Part shown: piece by piece, positions 8,473 through 19,350 of the stretch
Layout: each line of letters starts with the position of its first letter
How positions within the stretch are numbered: position 1 is the first letter of the stretch
Source of the DNA: Cyanobium sp. Cruz CV13-4-11
GTDB lineage: Bacteria > Cyanobacteriota > Cyanobacteriia > PCC-6307 > Cyanobiaceae
Direction: 5' to 3'
DNA length: 64,000 nucleotides
NCBI RefSeq assembly: GCF_024346055.1
Contig: NZ_JAGQCH010000015.1
Span: 1 to 64,000, forward strand
Notes under the pieces: model-generated
Told to the model about the DNA's origin: nothing
Seen by the model: only the letters and a program-made list of their open reading frames with translations
Databases searched by the model: none
Program-made: the position numbers and the translations under genes

Positions 8473-9218
8473 GTGACAAAGACGGAATCTGCCAGCATCA
8501 GAGGCCAGACCTCCCCCAAGCCAGCCATCACAGCCTCCCGCTGGTTTGCACTCATCGGCTGGATCCTCATCGGTACGACCCTGAGCGGTGTGGTGTTCAC
8601 CTCCCTGCCCGTCAGGCTGATCTGGCCGGAATGGCAGTTGCAGGTGATCAGCGCCATCCTCGCCGGAACGACCTCCCTGCTGCTTGGCAGCCTGCTCGTC
8701 TGCGGGGCGCTCCTGCTGAATCCCCGCAATGCAAAACTTCAACAGCGATCGGACTTTCTGAAGCGGGTATCCGGCTGATTTGCGGTTCTGCTGCTCCTGA
8801 TCATTCCCTTTCAGTTTATGCCGGACACCGTGCCATTGGTGCTGTTCAGGCCACGGAAAAAGAGAGCATCCAGTTGGTCAACAGGATCATCTTGGGTGTC
8901 ACGGCCGCCAATGACGAAGCCGAACTTCGCAGTTTCCTCGCCAGCCTGCCATCACCACCCCGGGTGCCGGCCCGCTTTGACTCTCCTTTCTCCGGGATCA
9001 AGCAGCGGCTGCTCACCAACTTCAACAGTCGCCTGAACGCCGCCAACTACCAGGCAGGCGTGCTGCGTACCCAACGACTGGAGAAGTTCATCGCCAAAGC
9101 CTCCAGGAATTCCGTTCAGGCCTTGCTGATGGCCATCGCTTTCACGGGTATCGCAGAGCAGTTCGGCCCTTTCTTCGGATTCTTCCGGCGCCTCGGCATG
9201 TTTCGCTACAGGGATTAG
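8473..9218 (+). pseudogene. HpsJ-like membrane protein, nonsense mutation plus frameshift
   Basis: From a GTG at 8473 the translation MTKTESASIRGQTSPKPAIT continues through two membrane segments (WFALIGWILIGTTLSGVVFT and ISAILAGTTSLLLGSLLVCG) to a TGA at 8776-8778. The same frame then reads FAVLLLLIIPFQF, a third membrane segment. A one-base shift at a T run (8815-8817) restores the rest: YAGHRAIGAVQATEKESIQL through a soluble part to GMFRYRD and TAG at 9218. The order of N-terminal helices, PFQ.YAG and a LPSPPRVP segment resembles HpsJ-like proteins that accompany cyanobacterial exosortases; that assignment is from memory. Two lesions indicate decay. Confidence 0.65.
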
Positions 9219-9244
9219 CCGTTCCGAGCCGATGCTGCGGAGCA

Positions 9245-9318
<74 letters not shown>

Positions 9319-9428
9319 CCGTGGAGATCGGCCGCGGAACCTCTCTCCCAGTGCGATGGATCATAGGCCTGCGGGCTGGGTCACTGACCGTTCGGCTGAC
9401 GTCCCCCGGGCCGGTAATCTGAATGACA

Positions 9429-9846
9429 GAAAGCAGGCGAGGTGATCGCAATCGGTGTGGTGCGGCCTTCGGGTCTCCGCCGCGGCCGGTTGAGGAAAGT
9501 CCGGGCTCCCCAATGGCCAGGCCTGCTGGGTAACGCCCAGTGCGGGTGACCGTGAGGACAGTGCCACAGAAACACACCGCCGATGGCCCCGTGGGAGGTT
9601 CGCCTCGCCGGGTGCACAGGCAAGGGTGCAAAGGTGCGGTAAGAGCGCACCAGCGGCATCGAGAGGTGCCGGCTTGGTAAACCCCGGCTGGGAGCAAGGC
9701 CCAGGGACAGCGGTTGGCCATCTTCCCCGTCCCGATTCCCATGCGCCGCTCGAGGCCGCCGGTGACGGCGGTCCCAGACAGATGATCACCCCCCCTGGCG
9801 TCTCTGGCGCCAGGGGAGAACAGAACCCGGCTTACGTCCTGCTTTC
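9429..9846 (+). ncRNA. rnpB: RNase P RNA (M1 RNA)
   Basis: The terminal P1 helix is visible: GAAAGCAGG (9429-9437) pairs with CCTGCTTTC (9838-9846). Conserved bacterial type-A core elements follow in order: GGCGAGGTGATCGCA, TTGAGGAAAGTCCGGGCTCC, the ACAGTGCCACAGAAACA segment, GGTAAGAGCGCACC, GAGGTGCCGGCTTGGTAAAC with CCCGGCTGGGAGCAAGG, and near the 3' end GAACAGAACCCGGCTTACG. It matures tRNA 5' ends. Ends are set by P1 pairing and may be off by a few bases. Confidence 0.95.
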
Positions 9847-9861
9847 CCCCCTTGCCCCGCG

Positions 9862-10617
9862 ATGACGCCCCAGCGCCGCCAGCAGCTCCTGGCCTTTCTG
9901 GTGAGTCTCGGCTTCAGCAGCGGCAACGGCCTGCTGCCCCTGGATGCCGCCGCCGCCGACGCCGCCCTGGCCAGCATCGATGAGGCCCTCACCCACAGCT
10001 CCACGGGGCTGCCCCGCCATCACGACCGCCTGGAGTTCCTCGGCGATGCGGTGCTGCGCCTGGCGGCCGCCGAGTTCCTGCGCTCGGCCCACCCGTCCCT
10101 GAGCGTGGGCGACAGCTCAGCCCTGCGGGCCCAGCTGGTGTCCGACCGCTGGCTGAGCGATCTGGCCCGCGCCATCGCCCTCGAGCCAGTGCTGCTGCTG
10201 GGGGCGATGGCCACCGGCGATCGGGCCGGCCGCGCCACCGTGCTGGCCGAATGCTGTGAAGCGTTGGTGGGCGCCATTTACAGCGTGGGCGGCGGGCCCC
10301 AGGGCGGGCTGGTGGCTGTGCAGCACTGGCTGGCCCCCCACTGGCAGGCCAGCGCCGCCGAGCTGCTGGCCGATCCTTTGCGCCACAACTGGAAGTCGGC
10401 GCTGCAGGAATGGAGCCAGGGCCAGGGGCAGGGCCTGCCCTCCTACCACTGCCAGGAGCGCAGCCGGGTGCACGGCGATCCTGAGCGCTTCGAATGCCGC
10501 GTGGAGGTGGCTGGCCTCAGCGGCGAGGGCCGGGGCGGATCGCGCCGGGAGGCGGAGCAGCAGGCCGCCAGGGCAGCCCTGGAGACCTTCGACCTCAGGC
10601 CGACTCCAGGGTGCTGA
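9862..10617 (+). CDS. rnc: Ribonuclease III
   Basis: A 251-residue protein with an N-terminal RNase III domain and a C-terminal double-stranded-RNA-binding domain. The signature RLEFLGDAVLRL lies near residue 54. The second metal-binding segment reads LAECCEALVGAIY, where most relatives have LAD..EAL, so the usual aspartate is a glutamate. From about residue 170, WKSALQEWSQGQGQGLPSY to the REAEQQAARAALE helix forms the dsRBD. It cleaves structured RNA, including rRNA precursors. It follows rnpB by 15 bases and its 3' end overlaps the convergent ndhS by 23 bases. Confidence 0.93.
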   Translation: MTPQRRQQLLAFLVSLGFSSGNGLLPLDAAAADAALASIDEALTHSSTGLPRHHDRLEFLGDAVLRLAAAEFLRSAHPSLSVGDSSALRAQLVSDRWLSDLARAIALEPVLLLGAMATGDRAGRATVLAECCEALVGAIYSVGGGPQGGLVAVQHWLAPHWQASAAELLADPLRHNWKSALQEWSQGQGQGLPSYHCQERSRVHGDPERFECRVEVAGLSGEGRGGSRREAEQQAARAALETFDLRPTPGC

Positions 10618-10774
10618 GGGGCACGGTCACCAGCTTGTCCCAGTTACCGCCTTCGAACAGCACCGCCGCCATCGCCCCGCTGATGCGCTGCACGAAGCCC
10701 TGGTAGCCGTTGTAAATGGAGCGGGGATCGCGCACCACCACGGTGGAACCGGGCAGGATCGGGCTGCTGGCCAT
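10595..10774 (-). CDS. ndhS: NAD(P)H-quinone oxidoreductase subunit S
   Basis: A 59-residue protein, [20 protein letters not shown] onward, with the SH3-like core ending in [28 protein letters not shown] is the recognisable signature of NdhS (formerly DUF3252), the ferredoxin-docking subunit of the cyanobacterial NDH-1 complex in cyclic electron flow. ATG 10774 fits the usual length; the open frame continues upstream. It overlaps the 3' end of rnc tail to tail and is divergent from rimM. Confidence 0.85.
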   Translation of the reverse strand: MASSPILPGSTVVVRDPRSIYNGYQGFVQRISGAMAAVLFEGGNWDKLVTVPLSTLESA

Positions 10775-10869
10775 GGCGGAGGCCCCGGGAGGAGCATCAA
10801 GTGGGGCCATTATCGGTGCCGGGAGGCCCTGTTGCGGTGGCGGCGGGCACCGCGAAGGCCCATGACGCG

Positions 10870-11463
10870 ATGATGCGCCGCGAAGCAAGCGCTCTGGCCG
10901 TGGCCGACACCAGCAACGAGGCGCCCGGGGCCGATCCGGGGGAGCTGATGGCCGTGGGCCGGTTCGTGGCGGCCCAGGGCATGGGCGGTGAGGCGCGCCT
11001 GCTGCCCCTCAGCGACTTCCCCGAACGTTTCACCAGGCCAGGCTTGCGCTGGCTGCAGGCCCCCAAGGGCGCACCGCGGCCGGTGCGGCTGCTGGCCGGC
11101 CGGCCCCTGCCGGGCAAGAACCTGTTCGTGCTGCGCCTGGAAGGCGTCAGCGACCGCACCGCCGCCGAAGCCCTGGTGGACCAGCACCTGCTGGTGCCCG
11201 CCAACGACCGTCCCAGCCTGGAGCCGGGGGAATTCCACCTGCTCGATCTGGTGGGGCTCCAGGTGCGGCTGCTGGAGGAGCCGCAGGCGTCCCTCGGCAC
11301 CGTGACCGACCTGATCCATGCCGGCAACGATCTGCTGGAGGTGGAGCTCGCGGCGGGGGGCCGGCGGTTGCTGATTCCCTTCGTGGAGGCGATCGTGCCG
11401 GAGGTGAACCTGGCGGAGGGCTGGATCGGCCTCACGCCGCCCCCCGGCCTGCTCGACCTCTGA
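10870..11463 (+). CDS. rimM: Ribosome maturation factor RimM
   Basis: A 197-residue protein from the double ATG at 10870; the frame is open to a GTG at 10801. After a non-conserved leader comes the RimM N-domain ([19 protein letters not shown]), then [20 protein letters not shown], and a PRC-barrel C-domain with [30 protein letters not shown] and [15 protein letters not shown]. It assists 16S rRNA processing and 30S head assembly together with ribosomal protein S19. Confidence 0.93.
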   Translation: MMRREASALAVADTSNEAPGADPGELMAVGRFVAAQGMGGEARLLPLSDFPERFTRPGLRWLQAPKGAPRPVRLLAGRPLPGKNLFVLRLEGVSDRTAAEALVDQHLLVPANDRPSLEPGEFHLLDLVGLQVRLLEEPQASLGTVTDLIHAGNDLLEVELAAGGRRLLIPFVEAIVPEVNLAEGWIGLTPPPGLLDL

Positions 11464-11554
11464 ATCGGCCGCGGCTGCACAGGAACGCTGACGGCCGGGA
11501 CCACCTCAGGTTGAATGGGCCCGATCGATGGTCCTGCGGGACAACGCGGCATCC

Positions 11555-13009
11555 ATGGCCTCCCCCTCCCTGGTTCCGGTGATCCTCTGCGGCGGCACCG
11601 GCACCCGCCTCTGGCCCCTGTCCCGGGCCAGCTACCCCAAGCAGTACTGGCCCCTGGCCGGCACCACGGAGGAAACCCTCCTGCAGCAGACCCACCAGCG
11701 GCTGCAGGGCCTGCCCGACCTGGCACCGCCGTTGCTGATCTGCAACGAGGACCATCGCTTCATCGTGGCCGAACAGATGCGCCAGATCGGCGTGGAGCCG
11801 GCGGCGATCCTGCTGGAGCCGGTGGGGCGCAACACCGCCCCGGCGGTGGCGGTGGCGGCCCTGCAGGCCACGGCCCGCGGTGACGACCCGCTGCTGTTGA
11901 TCCTGGCCGCCGATCACGTGATCCGCCGCGCCGACGACTTCCGCGCCACCGTGGCCGCCGGCATGGCGGCAGCGGCCGACGGCCGGCTGGTCAGCTTCGG
12001 CATCGTGCCCACCAGCGCCGAAACGGGCTACGGCTACATCGAAGCCGCCGGACCCATGGCCGCCGCCACGCCCGTGCCGATCGCCCGCTTCGTGGAGAAG
12101 CCGGACAAAGCCACCGCCGAGGCCTTCCTCGCCACCGGCCGCTTCACCTGGAACAGCGGCATGTTCCTGTTCCGGGCCAGCACGATCCTGGCGGAGCTGG
12201 AGCGCTTCGCCCCCGAGGTGGTGAGCGCCTGCCGCATCGCCCTGGAGCAGGACAGCGCCGACCTGGAGTTCCTGCGGCTGGAGCGGGAGGCCTTCGCCAA
12301 CGGCCCCAGCATCGCCATCGACGTGGCGGTGATGGAGAAGACCGAGCGGGGCGTGGTGCTGCCGCTTGATGCCGACTGGAGCGACGTGGGCAGCTGGGCG
12401 GCCCTCTGGGAAACCTCCCAGCAGGACCATGAGGGCAACGTGCTGCGGGGCCGGGTGATCAGCGAGGGCAGCCACAACTGCTATCTGCGCAGCGAACACC
12501 GCCTGGTGGTGGGGCTGGGCTTGGAGGATCTGGTGGTGGTCGAAACCGACGACGTGGTGCTCGTCGCCCACCGCGACCGGGCCCAGGAGGTGAAGGGCAT
12601 CGTCGGCCGGCTGGAGCGGGATGGCGCCCCCGAGAGCCGCGCCCACCGACGCATCTACCGCCCCTGGGGCCACTACGACGGCGTGGTGGAAGGGGAGCGC
12701 TGGCAGGTCAAGAAGATCTCGGTGAAACCCGGCGCCAGCCTCTCCCTGCAGATGCACCACCACCGGGCCGAGCACTGGGTGGTGGTGCGGGGCACGGCCG
12801 TGGTGGAGAAGGACGGCGTCGAGGAGCTGGTGGGCGAGAACCAAAGCACCTACATCCCCCTCGGCGCCCGCCACCGCCTCACCAACCCCGGCAAGATCCC
12901 CATGGAGCTGATCGAGGTGCAGAGCGGCCCCTACCTGGGCGAGGACGACATCGTCCGCTTCGACGACCGTTACGGCCGCAGCGACGCCCCAGCCCCTGTC
13001 CCGGGCTGA
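11555..13009 (+). CDS. manC: Mannose-1-phosphate guanylyltransferase / mannose-6-phosphate isomerase
   Basis: A bifunctional type-II enzyme of about 484 residues (open frame from 11528). The N-terminal nucleotidyltransferase shows VILCGGTGTRLWPLSRASYP, FVEKPDKATAEAFL, WNSGMFLFRA and LDADWSDVGSW. The C-terminal cupin carries RPWGHYDGVVEGERWQVKK, LSLQMHHHRAEHWVVV and IPLGARHRLTNPGKIPMELI, the metal-binding His-rich motif. It makes GDP-mannose for surface glycans. The start at 11555 fits the family N-terminus. The 3' end is embedded in a complex set of inverted repeats. Confidence 0.93.
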   Translation: MASPSLVPVILCGGTGTRLWPLSRASYPKQYWPLAGTTEETLLQQTHQRLQGLPDLAPPLLICNEDHRFIVAEQMRQIGVEPAAILLEPVGRNTAPAVAVAALQATARGDDPLLLILAADHVIRRADDFRATVAAGMAAAADGRLVSFGIVPTSAETGYGYIEAAGPMAAATPVPIARFVEKPDKATAEAFLATGRFTWNSGMFLFRASTILAELERFAPEVVSACRIALEQDSADLEFLRLEREAFANGPSIAIDVAVMEKTERGVVLPLDADWSDVGSWAALWETSQQDHEGNVLRGRVISEGSHNCYLRSEHRLVVGLGLEDLVVVETDDVVLVAHRDRAQEVKGIVGRLERDGAPESRAHRRIYRPWGHYDGVVEGERWQVKKISVKPGASLSLQMHHHRAEHWVVVRGTAVVEKDGVEELVGENQSTYIPLGARHRLTNPGKIPMELIEVQSGPYLGEDDIVRFDDRYGRSDAPAPVPG

Positions 13010-13024
13010 GGGCGTCGCTGCGGC
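12975..13024 (+). repeat. 15-bp inverted repeat enclosing the manC stop
   Basis: GCCGCAGCGACGCCC at 12975-12989 is exactly complementary to 13010-13024, leaving a 20-nt loop that includes the manC TGA. This stem competes with the larger structure starting at 13001, because bases 13010-13017 belong to both. Two mutually exclusive folds are therefore possible at the manC mRNA 3' end. Confidence 0.6.
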
Positions 13025-13076
13025 GGCGAGCCCGCTCCGCGGGCAACGCCGCCTACGGCCGACGCCCTCAGCCCGG
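13001..13076 (+). repeat. Compound inverted repeat with palindromic core, manC side
   Basis: A perfect 17-bp outer inverted repeat (13001-13017 with 13060-13076) encloses a core with its own stem, GCCCGC TCC GCGGGC (13030-13044). The left arm includes the last manC codons and the TGA stop. The core CTGCGGCGGCGAGCCCGCT followed by CCGCGGGCAACGCC is closely related to the reverse complement of the core of the neighbouring repeat at 13145-13237. It probably acts as a terminator or mRNA stabiliser; a mobile REP/MITE-like origin is possible. Confidence 0.7.
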
Positions 13077-13144
13077 CAGGAGCTGGGCGAAGCAGGGCAA
13101 AGGGAGTAGAGGCCACCGCCGGCTCTCGGAGCCACTCCCCCACG

Positions 13145-13233
13145 GTGAGGGTGTCGGGCCTGTGACCCCCGAAGGTGGGCGTTGCCCGCGTCAGCGGGCG
13201 CGGCCACCGCAGGGCGTCACAGGCCCGACACCC

Positions 13234-13237
<4 letters not shown>
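13145..13237 (-). repeat. Compound inverted repeat with palindromic core, glmS side
   Basis: A perfect 22-bp outer inverted repeat (13145-13166 with 13216-13237) encloses a core with the stem GCCCGC GTCA GCGGGC. The right arm includes the glmS stop (13234-13236). In glmS sense the core reads CTGCGGTGGCCGCGCCCGCT then GACGCGGGCAACGCC, sharing most positions with the manC-side core. There is no T-tract. Confidence 0.7.
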
Positions 13238-15135
<1,898 letters not shown>

Positions 15136-15206
15136 AGAAGAAGTAATCCGGCGGGAAACGGGGGACGGGGACCAGGGACCGGGGGCCAGGGCCACGGGCC
15201 GAGACC

Positions 15207-15234
15207 AAAAAAAAGCCCGGCGCTGGCGCCGGGC
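15207..15234 (-). terminator. Intrinsic terminator of psaC
   Basis: On the reverse strand, the 9-bp stem GCCCGGCGC / GCGCCGGGC with a 2-nt loop is followed by eight U residues (A run 15207-15214 on the plus strand). It lies 35 bases past the psaC stop and separates psaC from glmS. Confidence 0.93.
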
Positions 15235-15268
15235 AAGAGCTTATGGGAGGGCAGCGGAACGGCCGGGG

Positions 15269-15592
<324 letters not shown>

Positions 15593-15663
15593 TCACCCTT
15601 GTTCATACGGCGAAAGGCCCCGACCGGGGCGACACGTAGGATGCTGCCTCCCTCACAGCAGCC

Positions 15664-15906
15664 ATGTCCCAGGAAGCGATCTTCGAGAAAGTCCGGTCGA
15701 TCGTTGCCGAACAGCTCAGCGTGGAGGCTGACGAGGTCAAGCCGGAATCCAACTTCCAGAACGACCTGGGTGCTGATTCCCTCGACACCGTTGAGCTGGT
15801 GATGGCCCTGGAGGAAGCCTTCGACATCGAGATCCCCGACGAGTCGGCCGAAGGGATCACCACGGTGGGCGACGCCGTCAAATACATCCAAGAAAAGCAG
15901 GCCTGA
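15664..15906 (+). CDS. acpP: Acyl carrier protein
   Basis: An 80-residue acidic protein with the phosphopantetheine site [16 protein letters not shown] (serine near residue 39) and the C-terminal helix [13 protein letters not shown]. It carries growing acyl chains in type II fatty-acid synthesis. It is divergent from psaC and 7 bases upstream of fabF, so the two are probably co-transcribed. Confidence 0.97.
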   Translation: MSQEAIFEKVRSIVAEQLSVEADEVKPESNFQNDLGADSLDTVELVMALEEAFDIEIPDESAEGITTVGDAVKYIQEKQA

Positions 15907-15913
15907 GGCGTCC

Positions 15914-17161
15914 ATGGTGGATGGTCTCCGCCGCGTCGTCGTCACCGGCCTGGGCGCGGTCACACCGATCGGCAACAACGTCGCGGATTACTGGGAGGGG
16001 CTGATCAGCGGCCGAAATGGGGTGGCACCGATCACCCTCTTCGATGCCTCCCGTCATGCCTGCCGCTTCGCCGCCGAAGTCAAGGACTTCGACACAGCGG
16101 GCTGGCTGGAGCCAAAGGAAGCGAAGCGCTGGGATCGCTTCTGCCAGTTCGGCGTGGTCGCGGCCAAGCAGGCGGTGGCCGATGCCGGCCTCAGCATCGA
16201 CGACAGCAATGCCCCGCGAGTCGGCGTGGCGATCGGCTCCGGCGTGGGCGGGCTGCTGATGATGGAAACCCAGGCCCACGTGCTGGCCGACCGGGGTCCC
16301 GACCGGGTCAGCCCGTTCTGCGTGCCGATGATGATTCCCAACATGGCCACCGGGCTGGCGGCCATCGCCATCGGTGCCAGGGGGCCCAGCAGCGCCGTGG
16401 CCACCGCCTGCGCCGCCGGCTCCAACGCCATCGGCGACGCCTTCCGGCTGATCCAGATGGGCCTGGCGGACGCCATGGTCTGCGGCGGGGCCGAATCCGC
16501 GATCACCCCCCTGGGGGTGGCCGGCTTCGCCAGTGCCCGGGCCCTCTCCTTCCGCAACGATGACCCCGCCACGGCCAGCCGACCCTTCGACGCCGAGCGC
16601 AACGGCTTCGTGATCGGCGAGGGGGCAGGGGTGCTGGTGCTAGAGAGCCTCGAGCACGCCACGGCCAGGGGCGCGCGGGTGCTGGGCGAGATCGTCGGCT
16701 ACGGCATGACCTGCGACGCCTACCACTACACGCTTCCCTCCCCCGGAGGGGTAGGGGCGGCGGAGGCCATCCGGCTGGCCCTGGCCGATGCCCGACTGGA
16801 GCCGGAGGCGGTGGATTATGTCAACGCCCACGGCACCAGCACCCAGGCCAACGACAGCAACGAGACCGCCGCCATCAAGTCGGCCCTCGGGGCCCACGCC
16901 ATGACCATCCCGGTCAGTTCCACCAAGTCGATGACCGGCCACCTGCTGGGCGGCAGCGGCGGCATCGAGGCGATCGCCTCGGTGCTGGCGGTGGCCCACA
17001 ACCTGGTACCGCCTACGATCAACTACAGCACGCCCGATCCTGCCTGCGATCTGGATGTGGTGCCCAACCAGGCCCGGGAACACAACGTCAACGTTGTGCT
17101 CTCCAACTCCTTCGGATTCGGCGGCCACAACGTCTGCCTCGCCTTCCGCCGGATGCCCTGA
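15914..17161 (+). CDS. fabF: 3-oxoacyl-[acyl-carrier-protein] synthase II
   Basis: A 415-residue beta-ketoacyl-ACP synthase. Landmarks are RRVVVTGLGAVTPIGNNV, the nucleophilic Cys in ATACAAGSNAIGDAF near residue 165, the first catalytic His in NAHGTSTQANDSNET, and the second in SMTGHLLGGSGGIE, followed by SNSFGFGGHN. It elongates acyl-ACP. It sits just after acpP. Confidence 0.97.
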   Translation: MVDGLRRVVVTGLGAVTPIGNNVADYWEGLISGRNGVAPITLFDASRHACRFAAEVKDFDTAGWLEPKEAKRWDRFCQFGVVAAKQAVADAGLSIDDSNAPRVGVAIGSGVGGLLMMETQAHVLADRGPDRVSPFCVPMMIPNMATGLAAIAIGARGPSSAVATACAAGSNAIGDAFRLIQMGLADAMVCGGAESAITPLGVAGFASARALSFRNDDPATASRPFDAERNGFVIGEGAGVLVLESLEHATARGARVLGEIVGYGMTCDAYHYTLPSPGGVGAAEAIRLALADARLEPEAVDYVNAHGTSTQANDSNETAAIKSALGAHAMTIPVSSTKSMTGHLLGGSGGIEAIASVLAVAHNLVPPTINYSTPDPACDLDVVPNQAREHNVNVVLSNSFGFGGHNVCLAFRRMP

Positions 17162-17236
17162 TCACCCGACGCGCCAGCGCATCGGGCCTCCCATCCCAGG
17201 AACACCTCCCTCCTCCCTGCACTCCCCCGTCAAGCC

Positions 17237-19255
17237 ATGGTCGCCGCCCCCTCCACCCAGGTCGATAGCCACGTAGAGACGCTCTGCATCAACAGCATCC
17301 GCTTCCTGGCGGTCGATGCGATCAACAAGTCCAACTCGGGCCACCCCGGCCTGCCGATGGGCTGCGCCCCGATGGCCTTCTCCCTCTGGGACAAGGTGCT
17401 GCGCCACAACCCGAAAAATCCGCAGTGGTTCAACCGCGACCGCTTCGTACTCTCGGCCGGCCACGGCTGCATGCTGCTCTACGCGCTGCTGCACCTCACC
17501 GGCTACGACAGCGTCACCCTGGAGGACCTCAAGCAGTTCCGCCAGTGGGGCTCCCGCACCCCCGGCCACCCCGAAACCTTTGAAACCCCCGGCGTGGAGG
17601 TCACCACCGGCCCCCTAGGCCAGGGCATCTCCAACGCCGTGGGCCTGGCGATCGCCGAAGCCCACCTGGCGGCGAAGTTCAACAGGCCCGACGCCAAGAT
17701 CGTCGACCATTACACCTATGTCCTGATGGGTGACGGCTGCAACCAGGAGGGCGTCTCCGGCGAAGCCGCCTCCCTGGCCGGCCACCTGGGTCTGGGCAAG
17801 CTGATCGCCCTCTACGACGACAACCACATCACCATCGACGGCAACACCGCCGTGTCCTTCACCGAGGACGTGATGAAGCGCTACGAGGCCTACGGCTGGC
17901 ATGTGCAGCACGTCGAGGATGGCAACACCGACGTGGCCGCCATCACCCGGGCGATCGAGGCGGCCAAGGCGGTCACCGACCGTCCCAGCCTGATCAAGGT
18001 CACCACCACGATCGGCTACGGCTCCCCCAATAAGGCCAACACCGCCGGCGTGCACGGCGCCGCCCTGGGTGCCGAGGAGGCCGAGCTCACCCGCCAGCAG
18101 CTGGAGTGGAGCTTCGGGGCCTTCGAGGTGCCCGAACCCGCCTACGAGCACTGGCGCGAAGCGATTCAGCGCGGTGCCGCCACCGAAGCCTCCTGGAACG
18201 AGAGCCTGGCCGCCTACCGCAGCCGCTACCCCGCTGAGGCCGCCGAGTTCGAGCGGCTGCTGCGCGGTGAGCTGCCCGAGGGCTGGGATGCCTCGCTGCC
18301 GGTGTTCACCCCCGAGGACAAGGGCCTGGCCACCCGCCAGCACTCCTACAACGCCCTCAACGCCTTCGGCCCCAGCCTGCCCGAACTGATCGGCGGCTCC
18401 GCCGACCTCACCCACTCCAACCTCACCGACATCAAGGGCGAGGCCAGCTTCCAGAAGGGCCACGAAGCCAACCGCTACCTGCACTTCGGTGTGCGTGAGC
18501 ACGCCATGGCGGCGATCCTCAACGGCATCGCGTACCACAACAGCGGCCTGATCCCCTACGGCGGCACCTTCCTGGTGTTCGCCGGCTACATGATCGGCGC
18601 CATGCGGCTGTCGGCCCTTTCCGAGCTGGGCGTGATCTACGTGCTCACCCACGATTCGATCGGCCTAGGCGAAGACGGCCCTACCCACCAGCCCGTGGAA
18701 ACCCTCGCCAACCTGCGCGCCATCCCCAACCTGCTGGTGATGCGCCCCGGCGACGGCAACGAGACGGTGGGGGCCTACAAGGTCGCCGTCACCAACCGCA
18801 AACGCCCCACAGTGCTGGCCCTCAGCCGCCAGGCCATGGTCAACCAGGCCAACTCCGCCGCCGACAAGGTGGCCAAGGGCGGCTACATCCTCAACGACTG
18901 CGACGGCACCCCGGATCTGATCCTGATCGGCAGCGGCACCGAACTCGACCTCTGCGTCAAGGCCGCCACCCAGCTCAGCGCTGAAGCCAAAGCCGTGCGG
19001 GTGGTGTCAATGCCCTGTGTCGAGCTGTTCGAGGAACAGGACGCCGCCTACCGCGAGTCGGTGCTTCCCGCGGCCGTTCGCAAGCGGGTGGTGGTGGAAG
19101 CCTCCAGCTCCTTCGGCTGGCACAAGTACACCGGCTTCGACGGCGCCACCGTCTCGATCGATAGCTTCGGTGCCTCAGCCCCCGGCAACGTCTGCCTGGA
19201 GAAGTTCGGCTTCACCGTAGACAACGTGGTGGCCACCGCGAAAGCGCTGGGCTGA
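17237..19255 (+). CDS. tkt: Transketolase
   Basis: A 672-residue thiamine-diphosphate enzyme of the Calvin cycle and pentose-phosphate pathway. Visible are the N-terminal [33 protein letters not shown], the TPP/Mg motif [20 protein letters not shown], the pyrimidine-domain segment [37 protein letters not shown], and the C-terminal domain ending [10 protein letters not shown]. Length is normal. A terminator follows at 19296. Confidence 0.98.
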   Translation: MVAAPSTQVDSHVETLCINSIRFLAVDAINKSNSGHPGLPMGCAPMAFSLWDKVLRHNPKNPQWFNRDRFVLSAGHGCMLLYALLHLTGYDSVTLEDLKQFRQWGSRTPGHPETFETPGVEVTTGPLGQGISNAVGLAIAEAHLAAKFNRPDAKIVDHYTYVLMGDGCNQEGVSGEAASLAGHLGLGKLIALYDDNHITIDGNTAVSFTEDVMKRYEAYGWHVQHVEDGNTDVAAITRAIEAAKAVTDRPSLIKVTTTIGYGSPNKANTAGVHGAALGAEEAELTRQQLEWSFGAFEVPEPAYEHWREAIQRGAATEASWNESLAAYRSRYPAEAAEFERLLRGELPEGWDASLPVFTPEDKGLATRQHSYNALNAFGPSLPELIGGSADLTHSNLTDIKGEASFQKGHEANRYLHFGVREHAMAAILNGIAYHNSGLIPYGGTFLVFAGYMIGAMRLSALSELGVIYVLTHDSIGLGEDGPTHQPVETLANLRAIPNLLVMRPGDGNETVGAYKVAVTNRKRPTVLALSRQAMVNQANSAADKVAKGGYILNDCDGTPDLILIGSGTELDLCVKAATQLSAEAKAVRVVSMPCVELFEEQDAAYRESVLPAAVRKRVVVEASSSFGWHKYTGFDGATVSIDSFGASAPGNVCLEKFGFTVDNVVATAKALG

Positions 19256-19295
19256 TCCGATCTCTCCAGCCAGGAGCTGGGGTGATCCCTTCCGA

Positions 19296-19322
19296 AGCCG
19301 GGCCGTCAGGGTCCGGCTTTTT
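19296..19322 (+). terminator. Intrinsic terminator of tkt
   Basis: AGCCGG (19296-19301) pairs with CCGGCT (19313-19318), with further partial pairing in the loop, followed by TTTTT C. It lies about 40 bases past the tkt stop. Confidence 0.8.
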
Positions 19323-19350
19323 CATGGAGCATCGTGACTTCGCCGGCGGT

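Noticed and set aside
13081-13144. Possible short gene or CRISPR-like unit between the two compound repeats
   Set aside because: The spacer has only a small GGCTC/GAGCC hairpin; there are no regularly spaced repeats and no Cas gene anywhere in the window, so this is not a CRISPR array.
11432-13207. 591-codon open frame on the minus strand
   Set aside because: It is the complement of manC; composition is Gly/His/Ala/Val-rich and lacks any motif. The plus-strand manC has complete family motifs.
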